A stretch of DNA of 64,000 nucleotides from JAICMB01 sp963838885 (GCA_963838885.1 CAWITB010000011.1:62001-126000), one strand, 5' to 3'; positions 17,657-26,973 are shown, numbered from the stretch's first letter. Made by a program: numbers and translations. Notes: generated by a model from the sequence alone, not told the origin.

Positions 17657-18244
17657 AAGACGCGCAACATGCACCCGGCGAAACGCGCTGAGAAAATTAC
17701 CGGCACGGGCGGGAAGGATAAGGCCGTTGCGCTCGGAATCGTGGAACGCGGCGGCAACATCCGCGCCTTCGTTGTGGACACCCGACGCAAGAAAGAACTT
17801 CAGGCCCATGTCCGCGAGCATGTCGAGGCCGGTAGCGCAATCTTCACCGATGAATTGAAGTCCTACGATGGACTGGAGAGCAAATTCCAGCACGCGGTTA
17901 TCAATCACGCGGTCGAGTACGTTAACGGCAACGTCCATACGAACACGATGGAGAACTTCTGGAGTCTCCTGAAACGCGGGCTGCACGGCACCTACATTTC
18001 CGTCGAACCGTTCCACCTGTTCCGCTATCTCGACGAACAGGCGTTTCGGTATAACAACCGCACGGCTGACGCGGAGCGGTTCGTAGGCGTCATGAAACAG
18101 ATTGTCGGACGCAGGGTCACTTACAAAGAACTGACCGGGAAGAACCAGGAGAGCGGACGAAAGCCCCTCCTTCCCGAAAGCGCCAGGGACGCGGAAAGAG
18201 ACTCCGCATCCCGACGGGGAGAGTATGAAGGCTGCACCGTTTGA
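17657..18244 (+). pseudogene. IS1595-family transposase, 5'-truncated
   Basis: C-terminal two thirds of an IS1595/ISXO2-like DDE transposase. The frame opens after a TAA at 17651 with KTRNMHPAKRAEKITG, the segment that normally follows the first catalytic Asp, so the zinc-ribbon N-terminus and that Asp are missing. The second Asp (IFTDELKSYDGL) and the catalytic Glu in NTMENFWSLLKRGLHGTY are present. VEPFHLFRYLDEQAFRYNNR is the usual C-terminal motif. The C-terminus runs into a small passenger ORF at 18225. Confidence 0.85.
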
Positions 18245-18422
18245 TTCAACCCCAGAATTCCAACACTTCAAGGATGTCATGCGTGGCGTCCTTGCGGTTT
18301 CCAAGAAACGCATCGACAGGTTGGTAGCGGAAGCACGAGAGAGTTCGCCGCGCAAGGGAGACCCGCACGCGGCGGGGCGCAAGCGCGCCGTACGGCGCAA
18401 GCGTAAGCCTAAAACCGCTTGA
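18225..18422 (+). CDS. Small IS1595-associated passenger protein
   Basis: A 65-residue protein starting MKAAPFDSTPEFQHFKDVMRG, with a very basic tail (RKRAVRRKRKPKTA). It overlaps the end of the transposase by 20 bases and is preceded by GGGGAGAG. The core pattern (aromatic, two residues, F-K, four residues, V) recurs in the small ORF following the other IS1595 copy in this window at 60264. Short proteins of this kind are often seen just downstream of IS1595-type transposases; their role is unknown, and a regulatory or DNA-binding function is only inferred from charge. Confidence 0.6.
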   Translation: MKAAPFDSTPEFQHFKDVMRGVLAVSKKRIDRLVAEARESSPRKGDPHAAGRKRAVRRKRKPKTA

Positions 18423-18441
18423 ATCGCCATGCAATGACTCT

Positions 18442-18564
18442 TCACCGTTGTTTCTCTCCGAATAAGATTGATGAGATTATCAGAACCGCTCCTGCAACAC
18501 CGATAAGGCACAATGCAATATAGAATTTTTCTAGCGCCTCGGTACGCCTATCTTCGCTAGCCAT
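18442..18564 (-). CDS. Possible 40-residue single-span membrane peptide
   Basis: Encodes MASEDRRTEALEKFYIALC followed by a hydrophobic span (LIGVAGAVLIISSILFG) and a short basic end EKQR. GAGGGG lies a few bases before the ATG. Topology would be a charged N-terminal tail and one transmembrane helix. It sits between the IS1595 remnant and sequence without genes. The hydrophobic span could be chance, so confidence is low. Confidence 0.35.
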   Translation of the reverse strand: MASEDRRTEALEKFYIALCLIGVAGAVLIISSILFGEKQR

Positions 18565-18574
18565 ATCGCCCCTC

Positions 18575-18739
18575 ATGTACATAGATCCAGCGGTCTTGGA
18601 CCTCCTTGAAGAGTCGGTAAGAAACGACTTCGAATTACTCAGAGAGTGGTACTTTAACTGGTCAGCAGGCCTTTATGTTTCCGGCAGCTTCAGGAACGTG
18701 CACGCCGGGCGTCGAAGTCATCCCCGCAGCTTTTTTTAA
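18575..18739 (+). CDS. Possible 54-residue ORF or gene fragment
   Basis: Reads MYIDPAVLDLLEESVRNDFE and continues to about WYFNWSAGLYVSG before turning unconvincing. The first 35 residues look protein-like (amphipathic, low Cys/Arg), but there is no clear ribosome binding site and no family match. It may be the 5' end of a truncated gene. Divergent from the 40-residue ORF with only ten bases between starts, so at most one of the two is likely real. Confidence 0.2.
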   Translation: MYIDPAVLDLLEESVRNDFELLREWYFNWSAGLYVSGSFRNVHAGRRSHPRSFF

Positions 18740-19203
18740 GTTATGCTTGTCAAGTTCTGCAAAGCAGTGATATTGGAGAGTCGGTCTATAGATGCGACAT
18801 CGACAACCTTCAGTCCGTTATCGCTAAGGCCCGCGTCCGCCGTATGAACGTGGGGATAGGTCATATGAGCCCCACTGCAATGCTGGCGATTGTCACGAAT
18901 GCTCGGACGGCCCTAAGCTTGCTTGGCAGAGTCCATTTATTCCAAATGATCGCGCGTCGGAAAACAACGCATATGTCCCTTTACATACCCGGGAGTCGTT
19001 AGGAGGCGCCCGGCGTTCGAGATCACTTCCAGAAAAGTATCTCCAAAACGAAACGGAGTGCCAGCACACGCAGCCGCTCACCTCGCTTTATAGGGATCTG
19101 CCTCGCCAATCTCGCGAGTCCTTTTGCGTCATCTGGGACGGATAGTGTCCCTCAAGTCAGCGTTTGCGGACTATTCGCGCCTCCAGTCTTACACTGCCGG
19201 CCG
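18740..19203. other. Intergenic, no supported gene
   Basis: Between the accessory segment and the end of the first TonB-dependent receptor I see only short shadow frames and no structured RNA I can name. Confidence 0.5.
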
Positions 19204-22200
19204 CTACCAGATAAACCGCACCGCGACCTGCGCGCGCCGCGCCGTGGTGCCGTCCGGCGGGGCCTGCGTCTGCGACAATGTCCCGTATCCCGAGTACGGC
19301 ATCAACCCGATCTGGCCTGCCGCCAACTTCGGATCGGCGGTGGAGTTCACCGTGAAGTACTGCTCCGTGATGCGCGGCGTCCCTCCCTCCGCAATCGTGT
19401 GATTGAACACGTTGAAAGCCTCGAAGATCAACTCGGCGCGGAAGCGCTCGCTGATGTGCAGGATTTTCGTCAAACGAGTGTCGGTGCGGTAAATAGGGCC
19501 GACATTCAGCGCCGAAATGGATTCAAACGGCACGCGAGTCGCGCCGCCAAGTCCATTCAGCGTACCCGTGCTTAACAGGCCGGAGCCGCCCACCTGCGCC
19601 GTGCTCGGGAACGCGGAGACGCTTACGGTTGGAGGCAGCGGATACGACGACCCCAAGACTTCAATAACTGAAAGCTGCCAGCCGTTCACGATGTTCTTAT
19701 CGAACCAGCTCGAACCGTGCGTGAACGTGGGGTTCATAATGGCGTTGGCTACGAAGCGATGCCGCTCGTCGTTGGAACTGGAGCCCTTCTCGCCCGAGTA
19801 GTTGCCGTTGAAGACCGAGGTGGGAGAAAAAGGCGCATATAGAACGCCGGACGATCCCCCCGGGCCGCCCGCTGCGCCGCCGATATCGTAATCGATGGCA
19901 TGGGCGTATGTGTATGCGATCTGTCCTTGAAACCAACTGCTGTAGCGCTTCTGCAATTGCACGATCAGGGCGTCATAATAGCTGTTGGCGTCGGAGGTCA
20001 AATCGAGGATCTTCCCGTATGCCGGATTGATGCGTTGCGTGTAGACCGGCGTTGTGTAGTTGCCGACCGGATTACCGCCTGTATCGAGGATCTGATAGGT
20101 GAATGAGCTGGTAGGGTTCGCGGCGTTGGCATCGTAGGCCGAGGTGATGTGCAGCGAGCGGCTCCACACACCTGAAACCGTCAGGCTCAGGTTCCTGGCG
20201 AGCTGCCGCTCGACTGCGATGTTGGCCTGCTCGGAATAGGAATTGCGCCAGTTCGGATCGACGATATCCAGATTGGCCGATCCCGCGACATTCGGCTGCG
20301 CGGCGAGATAGTTCGGAAACACCGGACCGGCCGCGATCTGCGCGGCGACGTTGTTGTTCAGCGTGACGGCCGGCTGGTACAGGCCGTTATTGAGGAAGAG
20401 GCTTTCGATTCCCGCCGACACATACCGATTGAAGAACATGCCGTAGCCGCCGCGAAACACCGTCTTGTCGTTTAGTGAATAAGCGATGCCGAAGCGCGGC
20501 GCCAGGTTCAAGGTGGTATCGGGAATGTGACCGGTTTGCGGGAACGCCGGGTTCACCTGAGTGGGCTGCGGCAGCGTGGTGTATTCATAGCGCGCCCCGG
20601 GCGTGATGGTCAGTTTCGGCGTGATATGAAACTCGTCCTGAAGAAAGAACTGAATCGCGTTGAAGTTCAGGTCGATGGTGGGCGTACCGAACGTCTGCGA
20701 GTAGCGCGTCCAGTCTTTCGCGCCCGCGGCGTTGCCGGAAAAGTCCTGCGCGAACGCAGTCAGCGATGTATAGGTGTAGGTGCCGTAGAGGTTCGGAATG
20801 CTGACGATGTAATCCTCGACGTGCGAATAATCGACCCCGAACTTGATACTGTGGCGGCCCACCGTATAAGACAGCGTATCGGAGCCTTGCAGGCGCAGTT
20901 CGCTAGGCAGCAAGCGGGGATAGCTCGTCGCAGTACCCAGGTAATTGATCGCGGGACTTCCCACTGAGACCTGCGTGGGACCGAACGGGGCCTCGAGCGA
21001 GGGGCTGGCGGGGTCGAACTGGCGGTCCTTGAAGAAGCCGAAACGGGCCTCGTTGACCATGTTCGGCGAAATGACGGTGGTCAGTCCCAATTTTCCGGTG
21101 CGATCAAAGACATTGGTGTTCCCGTTATTGCCGATGGCGTTTCCAGTGTTGAGAGAGGCCTGGGTTTGAATGCCGTTGGGCGAGCGGAAATCCAGATAAT
21201 TCAACTCCGCCGATAAACGGTTTCGGTCGCTGATCTGGTAATCGACTTTGCCGAACATCAGATTCACGTCGGACTGGCGGGGGACCAGTTGCGGCTGCAC
21301 CCGGCCCTGAATATAGGAGATTGCCGCCTGGCATTGCGCCGGAGTAGCCGGGGTCTGGCAGGCGTTTGCGCCCGTCGCGACATACTGCCCCTGCGCATTG
21401 AACAGGTTCGTATTACTGATGTTCGAGGAGACGATGGGAAAGTTGCGGCGCTGCAACTCGCCGTTGAAGAAGTAGAACAGCTTGTCCTTCTTGATGGGGC
21501 CGCCGATGCTGGCGCCAGCCTGATGACGCCATTCGGGAGGATTCAGTCCGGCCGCCGTTGGATCGGTCGCGTTCAGGGTGCGGTTGCGGAAAAACCAGTA
21601 CGCCGTGCCATGCAGGCTGTTGGTTCCACTGCGCGTGACGGTATTGACGACGCCGCCGGAGGCATTGCCGTATTCTGCCAGGAAGTTGGCGGAAACGACC
21701 TGGAATTCCTGCACTGCGTCCTGCGAGATGTTGTAGGTGCGCGTTCGCCCGGCGTTCTCGTCATAAAACTGGTTGGTGGTGTCGATGCCGTCCGTCAGGA
21801 AGGAGTTGCCGCCCGGATTGCCGCGGAACGACATTAGACCGAAGGACGCGTCGGCTACCACGCCGGGCGTCAGCAGAATAAAGCTGTCCACCCGCCGCCC
21901 GTTGATGGGCAGATCCAAAATCTGGCGCGTGTCCACCACTTGCGAGACATCGGTCTTCTCGCTCTCAACCACGGGAGCCTCGGCCGTGACCTCGACCTGC
22001 GTGGTGGCCGTGCCGATGGCCAGTCGCGGCGCAAGGGTGACGGTCTCGCCGACGTGCAGCTCGATGTTACGCACCTGGTACGTCTGGAACCCCTGCAGCG
22101 AGACCGTGACTTCATAGCCCGCCGCCGGGACCAGCGCCGGAGCCGTAAAAATGCCGGCGGCATTTGTCGTCAGCTCGCGCCGGATGCCTTTTGAAGGGTT

Positions 22201-22350
22201 GGCAACCACGACCGAAGCATTAGGAACCACGGCGCCCGTGGCATCTTCGACCACTCCCGTGATGCTTCCTACGCCCGCCGCGTTCTGGCCCAGTACGGAC
22301 CAGGCCGCTAATGTAAGCAGATACAGAAACCGCGTGATGTTTCGTTTCAT
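19204..22350 (-). CDS. TonB-dependent receptor, Oar-like, with CarboxypepD-reg domain
   Basis: A 1048-residue outer-membrane protein. It opens with a signal peptide (MKRNITRFLYLLTLAAWSVLGQ), then a carboxypeptidase-regulatory-like beta-sandwich at ~30-115 (GSITGVVEDATGAVVPNASV), a plug domain (LDLPINGRRVDSFILLTPGV, AVQEFQVVSANFLAEYG, SGGVVNTVTRSGTN) and a long barrel ending VAVRFIW with the usual aromatic last residue. Start 22350 was chosen because it begins the signal peptide; upstream codons in the frame do not fit. Proteins of this class are thought to import oligosaccharides or peptides or to act in surface functions; the ligand is unknown. It is the only intact one of the three receptors in the window. 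Confidence 0.92.
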   Translation of the reverse strand: MKRNITRFLYLLTLAAWSVLGQNAAGVGSITGVVEDATGAVVPNASVVVANPSKGIRRELTTNAAGIFTAPALVPAAGYEVTVSLQGFQTYQVRNIELHVGETVTLAPRLAIGTATTQVEVTAEAPVVESEKTDVSQVVDTRQILDLPINGRRVDSFILLTPGVVADASFGLMSFRGNPGGNSFLTDGIDTTNQFYDENAGRTRTYNISQDAVQEFQVVSANFLAEYGNASGGVVNTVTRSGTNSLHGTAYWFFRNRTLNATDPTAAGLNPPEWRHQAGASIGGPIKKDKLFYFFNGELQRRNFPIVSSNISNTNLFNAQGQYVATGANACQTPATPAQCQAAISYIQGRVQPQLVPRQSDVNLMFGKVDYQISDRNRLSAELNYLDFRSPNGIQTQASLNTGNAIGNNGNTNVFDRTGKLGLTTVISPNMVNEARFGFFKDRQFDPASPSLEAPFGPTQVSVGSPAINYLGTATSYPRLLPSELRLQGSDTLSYTVGRHSIKFGVDYSHVEDYIVSIPNLYGTYTYTSLTAFAQDFSGNAAGAKDWTRYSQTFGTPTIDLNFNAIQFFLQDEFHITPKLTITPGARYEYTTLPQPTQVNPAFPQTGHIPDTTLNLAPRFGIAYSLNDKTVFRGGYGMFFNRYVSAGIESLFLNNGLYQPAVTLNNNVAAQIAAGPVFPNYLAAQPNVAGSANLDIVDPNWRNSYSEQANIAVERQLARNLSLTVSGVWSRSLHITSAYDANAANPTSSFTYQILDTGGNPVGNYTTPVYTQRINPAYGKILDLTSDANSYYDALIVQLQKRYSSWFQGQIAYTYAHAIDYDIGGAAGGPGGSSGVLYAPFSPTSVFNGNYSGEKGSSSNDERHRFVANAIMNPTFTHGSSWFDKNIVNGWQLSVIEVLGSSYPLPPTVSVSAFPSTAQVGGSGLLSTGTLNGLGGATRVPFESISALNVGPIYRTDTRLTKILHISERFRAELIFEAFNVFNHTIAEGGTPRITEQYFTVNSTADPKLAAGQIGLMPYSGYGTLSQTQAPPDGTTARRAQVAVRFIW

Positions 22351-22524
22351 AAGACCCGTGGTCTCATAATACAAAAAAGTCGCGTGGTCCTCCTGCCCAG
22401 ACGCGCAAAAATTATCGAAATCGTTACCCGGAATCGCGCCGCGACCCAGGAAGCGGCGAAAGAGTGCGCGGAAGTCAGGTTTTCGCCTCATTGTCCGCTA
22501 GGTGGTTGCCGCTTACGCTAGATC

Positions 22525-23484
22525 ATGCGGGTTTTCTTCATGGGATTGGCTTTCGCGGCGGCTCTGGCATTACCGGCGGCCGCTCAAAGCTCCTCGCAAG
22601 CCACCGTGATAGACATCAACGGCAACCGCGCGCCGGCCGGTCCGGAAGTGACGACCACGCCGGCTCCGAACGGATATGAGACGACCGAGAGGGCGCGTTC
22701 GATGAACGGCCGCATGTCGCCGCTCGAGCGCGTGGAGCAGAAGACGTTGCGCGACGATGCCGCGGGCAAGCTCGTCGAGCGTGTCGTTCGCCGCTATGAC
22801 GGCGCGGGCAATCTCGCCAGCACTGAAAAACTCTTGATCGATGAGCGTAAGGAGCCGAACGGCAATTCCATCGTCGAGACCACCACCTATGCCTCCGGTA
22901 TCAATGGGGATATGCGCCTCGTCGAGCGCTCGAGCACGCGCAACGAGCTTTCGGGAACTACGCAAACATCCGATACCGTCATCGAGCGCGCCACCATCAA
23001 CGGCGGTTTCGACGTTGTCGAAAAAAAGAATGCCGTGATCGCGAAGCGCGGCGACGGCCAGGAAGAGGCGGTCATTACGTACCGCAAAGATCCCGGAGGG
23101 AGCTTCTATGCCGCCGTGCGCAGCGTCACGGACCGCACCGTCAGCGGAAACACGACGACGGACAACACCGCCAAGTACGAAGTCGGCGCAACGGGCCGGC
23201 TCGAACTACACGCGCAGACGGTCAAGACGGTTCAGAAGAGGCCCGGCGGCGGCGAGGATGTCGCCGTCGATCTGTTCGACAAGAATATACCGGGGGTCGT
23301 GAACGACACCGGAGCGCTGCGGCTGAAAGAGCACGAGATTATCGCGCGCCGTCCCGCCGCCGACGGCGCGGTCGTCGAGACCTTCAGCGTCCAGAGCCCT
23401 TCGCTGTCGGACCCCAATAAACTCGGACCGCCCCGCCAACTTTCCGAAACCGTCTGCAAGGGCAAGTGCGGCGATACCCCGTAG
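22525..23484 (+). CDS. Secreted repeat-containing protein of unknown function
   Basis: A 319-residue protein with a clear signal peptide (MRVFFMGLAFAAALALPAAA, cleavage near AQS). The mature part is a run of alternating beta-strand-like units with recurring patterns such as LVERVVRRYDGAGNLAST, LVERSSTRNELSGTTQTSD and VVEKKNAVIAKRGDG, resembling loose RHS/YD-type beta repeats. A terminal CKGKC pair may form a disulfide. No catalytic motif is evident. It is divergent from the TonB receptor (175 bp apart), and a GC hairpin lies 40 bases after the stop. Periplasmic or surface location is inferred. Confidence 0.7.
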   Translation: MRVFFMGLAFAAALALPAAAQSSSQATVIDINGNRAPAGPEVTTTPAPNGYETTERARSMNGRMSPLERVEQKTLRDDAAGKLVERVVRRYDGAGNLASTEKLLIDERKEPNGNSIVETTTYASGINGDMRLVERSSTRNELSGTTQTSDTVIERATINGGFDVVEKKNAVIAKRGDGQEEAVITYRKDPGGSFYAAVRSVTDRTVSGNTTTDNTAKYEVGATGRLELHAQTVKTVQKRPGGGEDVAVDLFDKNIPGVVNDTGALRLKEHEIIARRPAADGAVVETFSVQSPSLSDPNKLGPPRQLSETVCKGKCGDTP

Positions 23485-23523
23485 CGCGCATTTCACCGGC
23501 CCAACACCCAATTAAATACAAAA

Positions 23524-23538
23524 CGCCCCATTGGGGCG
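23524..23538 (+). terminator. GC hairpin after secreted protein gene
   Basis: CGCCCC, a three-base ATT loop, then GGGGCG form a perfect 6-bp stem about 40 bases after the stop codon at 23484. A T-run after it is lacking, so it would be a weak or Rho-assisted terminator. Confidence 0.5.
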
Positions 23539-23650
23539 AGTCGATCAGAGCCGCGCGTTTTTGCGGATCGAAATCGCGCCGTGCAACGCAGGTGACTCGA
23601 ATTTAGCCTAAAATACGGGCAGAGCGATTTCAAACGCGAGGAGAAGGGAA

Positions 23651-23863
23651 ATGTTGGAACGGGCGAGCGGCGCAAGAGTGGAGTGGGACCCCAAGGACAA
23701 GAAGTGGCACGTGCACATCCAGGTCGGCTCGGAAGTGATTAAGCGGCCGCTTGCGGATACCGCCCAGGACGCAAGCGAAGAAGTTTTGCGCGCGGCGGCG
23801 GTGGCGACTGCTACGAATGAGGGCTACGAGCTGGATGCAGGCAAGGTGACGGTAGCGCGTTAG
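23651..23863 (+). CDS. Small conserved-looking hypothetical protein
   Basis: A 70-residue acidic protein, MLERASGARVEWDPKDKKWH..., with no transmembrane segment or cysteine. GAGGAGAAGGGAA before the ATG is an excellent ribosome binding site and supports a real gene. Predicted as two or three beta strands (HVHIQVGSEVIKRPL) followed by an amphipathic helix (ASEEVLRAAAVATATNEG). I do not recognise a family. It stands alone between convergent or unrelated neighbours. Confidence 0.6.
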   Translation: MLERASGARVEWDPKDKKWHVHIQVGSEVIKRPLADTAQDASEEVLRAAAVATATNEGYELDAGKVTVAR

Positions 23864-23899
23864 GGCGTTCCGCTCGATAGCGGTTCTCGAAACAGCGCG

Positions 23900-24820
23900 T
23901 TACCGAATGGGAACGGCGTTCTCCTGAACGAATTTGCGGATCGGATCTTCGGGCGGCCCGATATAGTGGAACTGCTCGGCGTATTCCAGGCCGTACTTGC
24001 GGCCGAGATCGCGATCATTTTTTAAAACCAGCTCCTTAACGTATTCGCGATTGGCCGTGGCGTCGTCGTTGCCGAGAATAGCGAGCTTGCGCCCTTGGGC
24101 GGCCAGTGATGCGCGCAGCCGGGCTCCGTTTTCACCCGCCGGTCCCTGCGTTTTATTTACGAGATTGGCGCGCACTTTGCCGTCGATCGTGGAGGAGATA
24201 TCAACGACGCGGTTGACCAGCTGCGGACCGCGCGCGAAGTAGTATTTGGTCGTGACCGAGTGCGGCTCGATCCCGGCGGCGAACTGCTCCGGATAATCCT
24301 TGTCCATCCCGGCCATCCAGCACGCCGCTTCCACGCACTCGGCCGTGACATAGTGATCGGGATTCTCCTCGTAATGACCCCACGGATCGTATGAGAGGAT
24401 CGTATCGATTTTGAGCAAACGGAACAGGAAGATCAGCCGCGAGCGCAGCTCCGGCTTCGATATCCCGTCCATTTGATGATTACCGTAATTGAGGCTGAAG
24501 GCGCGCTTGAACCCCATTACCTTGACCAGCTCGGCGACATCGCGGTCGTTGGACAATTCCGTCTCGGCGATCGTGCCGGCGCCCGCCAAATCGTCGTTCG
24601 TAATGCGGATCAGGTAGCCCGTGTAGCCTTCGTTCATGAGCTTGAGCGTCGTGCCGCCGGCAAAGATCGGAATATCGTCGGCGTGGGGTTGAATGGCCGC
24701 CAGTGCCTTGCCGGCATAGGGCCGTCCAGGGCGGTCGCGCTCGATGATAATTTCGGGCTCGGGAGCGGCGGCTTTGGCGAGGCCCGCCGTCAGGAGCGCG
24801 AGGAATTCACGCCGGTCCAT
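23900..24820 (-). CDS. PIG-L family deacetylase, Tat-exported
   Basis: A 306-residue zinc-dependent N-acetylglucosaminyl deacetylase-like enzyme (LmbE/PIG-L). The N-terminus MDRREFLALLTAGLAKAAA is a twin-arginine signal. Zinc ligands are expected in PHADD (H46, D48/D49) and in the later ENPDHYVTA motif (D155, H156). SYDPWGHYEENPDH is typical of the family. Its substrate is probably an N-acetylated sugar in the periplasm, but no biosynthetic cluster adjoins it. The start is the only one that gives the Tat motif. Confidence 0.85.
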   Translation of the reverse strand: MDRREFLALLTAGLAKAAAPEPEIIIERDRPGRPYAGKALAAIQPHADDIPIFAGGTTLKLMNEGYTGYLIRITNDDLAGAGTIAETELSNDRDVAELVKVMGFKRAFSLNYGNHQMDGISKPELRSRLIFLFRLLKIDTILSYDPWGHYEENPDHYVTAECVEAACWMAGMDKDYPEQFAAGIEPHSVTTKYYFARGPQLVNRVVDISSTIDGKVRANLVNKTQGPAGENGARLRASLAAQGRKLAILGNDDATANREYVKELVLKNDRDLGRKYGLEYAEQFHYIGPPEDPIRKFVQENAVPIR

Positions 24821-24846
24821 AGCCGAATTATACGCCGAACGGGCCA

Positions 24847-25263
24847 GAAGCTATTCGGCGCAGCATGGCCACCGGGTTGATGCGTACCGCGCGAAGCAAC
24901 GCTGGCAGCCTCGCCAGCGACGCCGCCGCAACGATAATCAGCCAGGGAGCAAGAGCATGCTCGGGTCCTTAGGCTTCGCGCCACAAAGCAACGCCTCGAT
25001 GTAGCGCGCCGACGTCATTCCAAGCGCGAGCCCCGCGGCCGCTCCCAGAGCGCCATGGCGAACATATCCACGGTGACACGCCGGGCGATATGGCCGGCTT
25101 GCGCTCCAGTCGCCATGCTAATGCCGATTTCGCGCTGCCGTAGCAGCACCGAATAGTCCCCCGCGGTAGAACCCGATGCCCGCGAGCAACAGCGCAACCA
25201 CCGCGAAAAACAGCCTTGGCGGGAATCGGGTCTTGGCATACTCAGCGGAAAAATTAGGTACAC
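24847..25263 (-). pseudogene. C-terminal remnant of an ABC permease (FtsX/ADOP type)
   Basis: A decayed fragment. YSVLLRQREIGISMATGAQ and the following ARRVTVDMF match the FtsX-type motif before the last membrane domain (compare YSVSQRSNELGVRAALGAQ in the intact permease at 28076). A second frame from about 25010 to 24850 reads ARYIEALLCGAKPKDPSML and then a hydrophobic span ending AVRINPVAMLRR. The N-terminal three quarters of the gene are missing and at least one frameshift separates the pieces, so no product is expected. Confidence 0.7.
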
Positions 25264-25344
25264 CCCATCCTAGAGAGGACGCCAGAAGCTTTTCATTCTG
25301 AACGAATCTGGCCGTAAGACGCGTCTAACCGCGGGAGGATGTTC

Positions 25345-25977
25345 ATGGCAACGAGAGCTCAGTCAAACGTCACGACCGATCACGACGAAATCCGGCAATG
25401 GGCGGAGACGCGGGATGCCCAGCCGTCCTGCGTCAAGGGAACCGGTAACGAAGGAGACATTGGAATGCTGCGGCTCGATTTCCCGGGGTTCAGCGGCGAA
25501 GAATCCCTGCAGCACATCAGCTGGGACGACTGGTTTGAGAAGTTCGACGAACGCAATCTCGCGCTTCTTTATCAGGAGATGACGGCGGGAGGGGCGCGGA
25601 GCAATTTCAACAAGCTCGTGAGCCGGGAAACCGCGCAGGCGGCGGAAAGCAAGGCCAAAGGCCGCTCCGCCACAACCGGCCGCTCCAAAACGGCGAGAGG
25701 GAAAGGAACCGGCGCCTCGGGGTCCCGGAAGGCCGCGAAGCCGTCCACGAGCGCGCGCCAAGCCACTAAATCGACCGCGAAGAAAGCATCGGCCTCACGG
25801 GCTGGTAGCGCTGCGAAACGGGCGGGAACGGCCAAAAAGTCAGCTTCGTCTTCGCGCGCAAGCACGGCTTCTCGTGGTGCGTCTGCGTCTCAGCGCAAAT
25901 CACCGGCCGGCAAGCGGACGGGCCGCTCCGCCGCCCGGAAGACCACGGGGAAATCCAGTAGCTCCCGCTCCCGATGA
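25345..25977 (+). CDS. Hypothetical protein with histone H1-like basic tail
   Basis: A 210-residue protein in two parts. Residues 1-100 form a folded acidic/aromatic domain (HDEIRQWAETRDAQPSCVKG, LRLDFPGFSGEESLQHISWD, DDWFEKFDERNLALLYQE) that I have seen in uncharacterised acidobacterial proteins. Residues ~100-210 are almost entirely Ala, Ser, Lys, Arg, Thr and Gly in histone H1/AlgP-like repeats. The tail predicts DNA or RNA binding. I use the ATG at 25345 because GGGAGG is 6 bases upstream; an ATG at 25339 would be too close. No partner gene is coupled to it. Confidence 0.72.
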   Translation: MATRAQSNVTTDHDEIRQWAETRDAQPSCVKGTGNEGDIGMLRLDFPGFSGEESLQHISWDDWFEKFDERNLALLYQEMTAGGARSNFNKLVSRETAQAAESKAKGRSATTGRSKTARGKGTGASGSRKAAKPSTSARQATKSTAKKASASRAGSAAKRAGTAKKSASSSRASTASRGASASQRKSPAGKRTGRSAARKTTGKSSSSRSR

Positions 25978-26007
25978 ACGAAAGCGGGCCAAGAACACTG
26001 GCCCGCG

Positions 26008-26847
26008 TTAACGCGCCAGACCCGCGGGCGTCCACGCCGGAGGGTCGCTGGCCGGGAAGGACTCTTCGGAGGCTTGGCCGACCTCGTCGCGCTGCCATCC
26101 GCGTCCGGCGTTGGCGCGAACCTTTGCCGCTTGCGCCTCGGCCGTCGGAATCGCGCCAGTCTCCATAAGCGCTTTGAACCTGCGCAGGTCTTCCGCGATT
26201 TGCTGCGAGGGTTCTTCTCCAAACAGCTTCGCTACCATTGCGCCGACGGCGCCCCCGGGCGGGTTGTATTGCAGCGCGATCTGCACAACCGTCTCGCCGT
26301 TGGGCGTGGACTTGAATTGTACCGACCCGGCGTTGTCTACATCGGATCCGGGCAACGATCGCCAGGCGATTAGATCGTTTTCCACCTCATTGATGATCTC
26401 GGCCTTCCATTGCACGCTGCGTCCGGCGGGAGCCTTGGCCACCCAGTGGGAATGCTTGTTGTCAATCTCCTTTACCGATTCCAGATGCGCCATGAACCGT
26501 GGAAGGTTTTCAAGATTGCGCCAAAAATGGTACAATCGCTCCCTCGGCTTATCAATGGTGGTAGTGGCATCCACGCGGACGCCAAGCTCATAGGGTATGC
26601 TCGCGTTGCGGCCCTTGCCGCGGAGATTGGTGCTCACGCCCAGAGCCTGATAAGCGGGACAGTGACCCGTGGCTCCGCGGTACGCCAGTGCTCCGCCCGC
26701 GACCGCGAGCGCCACCCCGCCCCAGGAGTTCTTCTGGAGCCCATAGATTGCAAGGGCTGCTCCGCCAAGAACCGAAGCCAGCCGCTCCGGTTGACTTACA
26801 TTCTTGCTTTGTTGATGCCGCGGCGTGGCGGTGTTCGTAATAGGCAT
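26008..26847 (-). CDS. SRPBCC (START/cyclase-like) protein with N-terminal membrane segment
   Basis: A 279-residue protein. The N-terminal ~70 residues contain Gly/Ala-rich hydrophobic stretches (LASVLGGAALAIYGL, GGVALAVAGGALAYRGATG) typical of the DUF2892 membrane hairpin. From ~95 an SRPBCC fold is recognisable (VDATTTIDKPRERLYHFWRNLENLPRFM, then NGETVVQIALQYNPPGG). The tail EESFPASDPPAWTP is a motif often found at the end of such proteins. The function is unknown; lipid or hydrophobic ligand binding at the membrane is inference. The start at 26847 matches MPITNTATPRHQQ and has GAGG upstream. Confidence 0.8.
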   Translation of the reverse strand: MPITNTATPRHQQSKNVSQPERLASVLGGAALAIYGLQKNSWGGVALAVAGGALAYRGATGHCPAYQALGVSTNLRGKGRNASIPYELGVRVDATTTIDKPRERLYHFWRNLENLPRFMAHLESVKEIDNKHSHWVAKAPAGRSVQWKAEIINEVENDLIAWRSLPGSDVDNAGSVQFKSTPNGETVVQIALQYNPPGGAVGAMVAKLFGEEPSQQIAEDLRRFKALMETGAIPTAEAQAAKVRANAGRGWQRDEVGQASEESFPASDPPAWTPAGLAR

Positions 26848-26973
26848 GCAGGTTGTCCTCCGTGCTTCGGTGGTGTGGGGGAGCACTTCTGATGCCAACG
26901 CCCGCGCTCCAATGCGGCGTTGCACATACGGGAACTGGAGCGGCCGGGGCCGGAAAAAAGGTAATGCCAGAGG

